This document shows, piece after piece, positions 12,372 through 13,243 of a stretch of 13,243 nucleotides of DNA. Origin of the DNA: Gemmatimonadota bacterium (lineage in GTDB: Bacteria > Gemmatimonadota > Gemmatimonadetes > Gemmatimonadales > GWC2-71-9); the NCBI GenBank assembly GCA_003220855.1, contig QHTP01000059.1:1-13243 (forward strand), given 5' to 3'. The notes beneath the pieces were generated by a model. It searched no databases, was not told the origin of the DNA, and saw nothing but the letters and a program-made list of their open reading frames with translations. The translations under genes were made by a program, and so were the position numbers. Positions within the stretch are counted from its first letter, which is position 1. Each line of letters begins with the position of its first letter.

Positions 12372-13123
12372 GGCGTCGCGTCGCGGCACTCACGCTCGCG
12401 CTCGGCGTCGTGGCGTGCTCGCCATCGCAGCGGACTGAGACGCCCAGGTCGACACTGGTGATCGGCCTGGACATCAGCGGCTCGTTCCGGAAGAACCCCA
12501 GCTTCAACGGGGCGATCGAGTTCGCCTCGCTCTACATCTACGGCCATCTGAACGGCGTCGGCGGGCTGCAGCAGAATACGGCGATCTTCGTGGGGGAGCT
12601 GGGGGGCGAGCGCACGGGCCAGGCCAAGGTGTTCCACCCGATCCAGGATCTCTCGGGTAAGTCGCCCGCGCAGATCGCGTCGGACTTGCGAGCCTGGTTC
12701 CCCCAGGAAGATCCGATCACCGACTTCAACGCGTTCTTCCAGCGCGCCGCGCTGCACGTGAAGCGCAACAACCTGGTCCTGGCGCCGCTCAACGTCGTGC
12801 TGTTCTCCGACGGCGAGCCCGACTATCCGGGCGCCGGCCGGATGACGCTCGAGGAGCGCTACAAGCGCATCGACCTGAGCCCGCTCGAATACCTGTCGCG
12901 CAATGTGACCGTGCGCCTGTTGTACGCCGACCCGCCCATCGCCCAGTTGTGGGAGAACAAGGTGCCGCGCAAGCGCGTGCGCCTCTGGACGCAGGACTCG
13001 GAAGTGATGAAAGGGTGGCGCCGCCACGAGGTCGATGGCGCGGCGATGGAGCGGCAGGATTCGCTGTGGTCCTGGGTGCAGAACGTGGTGGACGTGCGGG
13101 TGCGGCGCGAGCGGGTGCTCTAA
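12368..13123 (+). CDS. VWA-domain lipoprotein with intact MIDAS
   Basis: The protein has 251 residues from an ATG at 12368, overlapping the membrane protein's stop codon, with GGAGG 6 nt upstream. The N-terminus is MRRR, a hydrophobic core, then VVAC at 14-17, a lipobox making Cys17 the likely lipidated residue. The rest reads as one von Willebrand factor A domain. TLVIGLDISGSF (29-40) gives the DxSxS metal site (D35, S37, S39), ITDF offers the threonine (T118), and VVLFSDGEPD (143-152) supplies the second aspartate (D148). All parts of the metal-ion-dependent adhesion site are present, so ligand binding through a divalent metal is plausible. The partner is unknown, but the coupled membrane protein is the obvious candidate. 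Size and motifs do not match any VWA protein I can name. Confidence 0.87.
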   Translation: MRRRVAALTLALGVVACSPSQRTETPRSTLVIGLDISGSFRKNPSFNGAIEFASLYIYGHLNGVGGLQQNTAIFVGELGGERTGQAKVFHPIQDLSGKSPAQIASDLRAWFPQEDPITDFNAFFQRAALHVKRNNLVLAPLNVVLFSDGEPDYPGAGRMTLEERYKRIDLSPLEYLSRNVTVRLLYADPPIAQLWENKVPRKRVRLWTQDSEVMKGWRRHEVDGAAMERQDSLWSWVQNVVDVRVRRERVL

Positions 13124-13137
13124 AGGAGGGCGTCCTC

Positions 13138-13208
13138 AGCGGGACCGCCGGGGTGTCCCTACGCGACAAAAAGACGCAGTCGCTCCGGGACACCCCGGCG
13201 GTCCCGCT
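13138..13208. terminator. Long perfect hairpin (22-bp arms) between convergent genes
   Basis: The arms at 13138-13159 and 13187-13208 are perfect 22-bp reverse complements around a 27-base loop. The loop contains a smaller stem (GCGAC at 13163-13167 with GTCGC at 13179-13183). It begins 14 bp after the VWA stop codon and ends where a minus-strand stop codon begins (13211-13209). The location suggests a bidirectional terminator, but neither side has a T-tract. A small palindromic mobile repeat is the alternative. Confidence 0.65.
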
Positions 13209-13243
13209 TCAGGCACAGTACCGGTCGAACGCCGCCGTCAGAT
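13209..13243 (-). CDS. Possible C-terminal end of a convergent gene
   Basis: On the minus strand the last 35 bases read LTAAFDRYCA followed by TGA (13211-13209), ending exactly at the edge of the long hairpin. The fit to a convergent gene end is good, but ten residues are too few to identify a family or prove coding. Confidence 0.3.
   Translation of the reverse strand, partial: LTAAFDRYCA

Noticed and set aside
1..13243. CRISPR array, insertion sequence, integrase, tRNA or rRNA gene
   Set aside because: No regular spaced repeats, transposase or integrase motifs, tRNA-like cloverleaf or rRNA sequence were seen on either strand.

Overview
The window is a high-GC bacterial chromosome segment with dense gene packing, four-base gene overlaps and several GTG starts. 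I infer a Gemmatimonadota-like or similar soil bacterium. The small secreted protein at 9723-10130 resembles proteins I associate with that phylum, and the serine-cycle enzymes look like divergent, non-proteobacterial versions. No rRNA or other taxonomic marker is present, so this placement is tentative.

Layout. Everything from 1 to 10906 reads on the minus strand. From right to left this is: (a) a GroES-like gene and a zinc-ribbon gene (10906-10203); (b) a small secreted protein (10130-9723); (c) a short RecQ-family helicase (9646-8558); (d) a six-gene operon (8434-645); and (e) the N-terminal two-fifths or so of an acyl-CoA dehydrogenase (547 to beyond the window edge). The plus strand carries a two-gene unit at 11142-13123: a polytopic, Trp-rich membrane protein overlapping a lipoprotein with a von Willebrand factor A (VWA) fold and an intact MIDAS motif. 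This unit ends at a perfect 22-bp-arm hairpin. The end of a possible convergent gene begins immediately beyond it.

The six-gene operon is the core of the serine cycle: serine-glyoxylate aminotransferase, malyl-CoA lyase, malate thiokinase beta and alpha subunits, hydroxypyruvate reductase, and PEP carboxylase. PEP carboxylase makes oxaloacetate. Malate thiokinase activates malate to malyl-CoA, and the lyase splits this into acetyl-CoA and glyoxylate. The aminotransferase turns glyoxylate into glycine while converting serine to hydroxypyruvate, and the reductase makes glycerate. The genes are linked by ATGA or GTGA overlaps or a 2-bp gap, so translation is probably coupled throughout. A terminator-shaped hairpin with a U-rich tract lies between the best promoter candidate and the first start codon, which suggests attenuation.

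Three genes lack about 30-40 residues from a conserved core: PEP carboxylase (frame broken), hydroxypyruvate reductase (in frame, substrate-binding loop gone) and the RecQ-like helicase (in frame, motif III gone). Either the genome has suffered repeated small deletions or the assembly has dropped short segments. Read mapping would decide, and it matters for whether the serine cycle works here.

The least explained part is the membrane protein and VWA-lipoprotein unit, with a good promoter, a CRP/FNR-like operator and a structured leader. I recognise no described system in it. No stretch longer than 300 bases lacks a gene. I saw no RNA genes, CRISPR arrays, insertion sequences or integrases.
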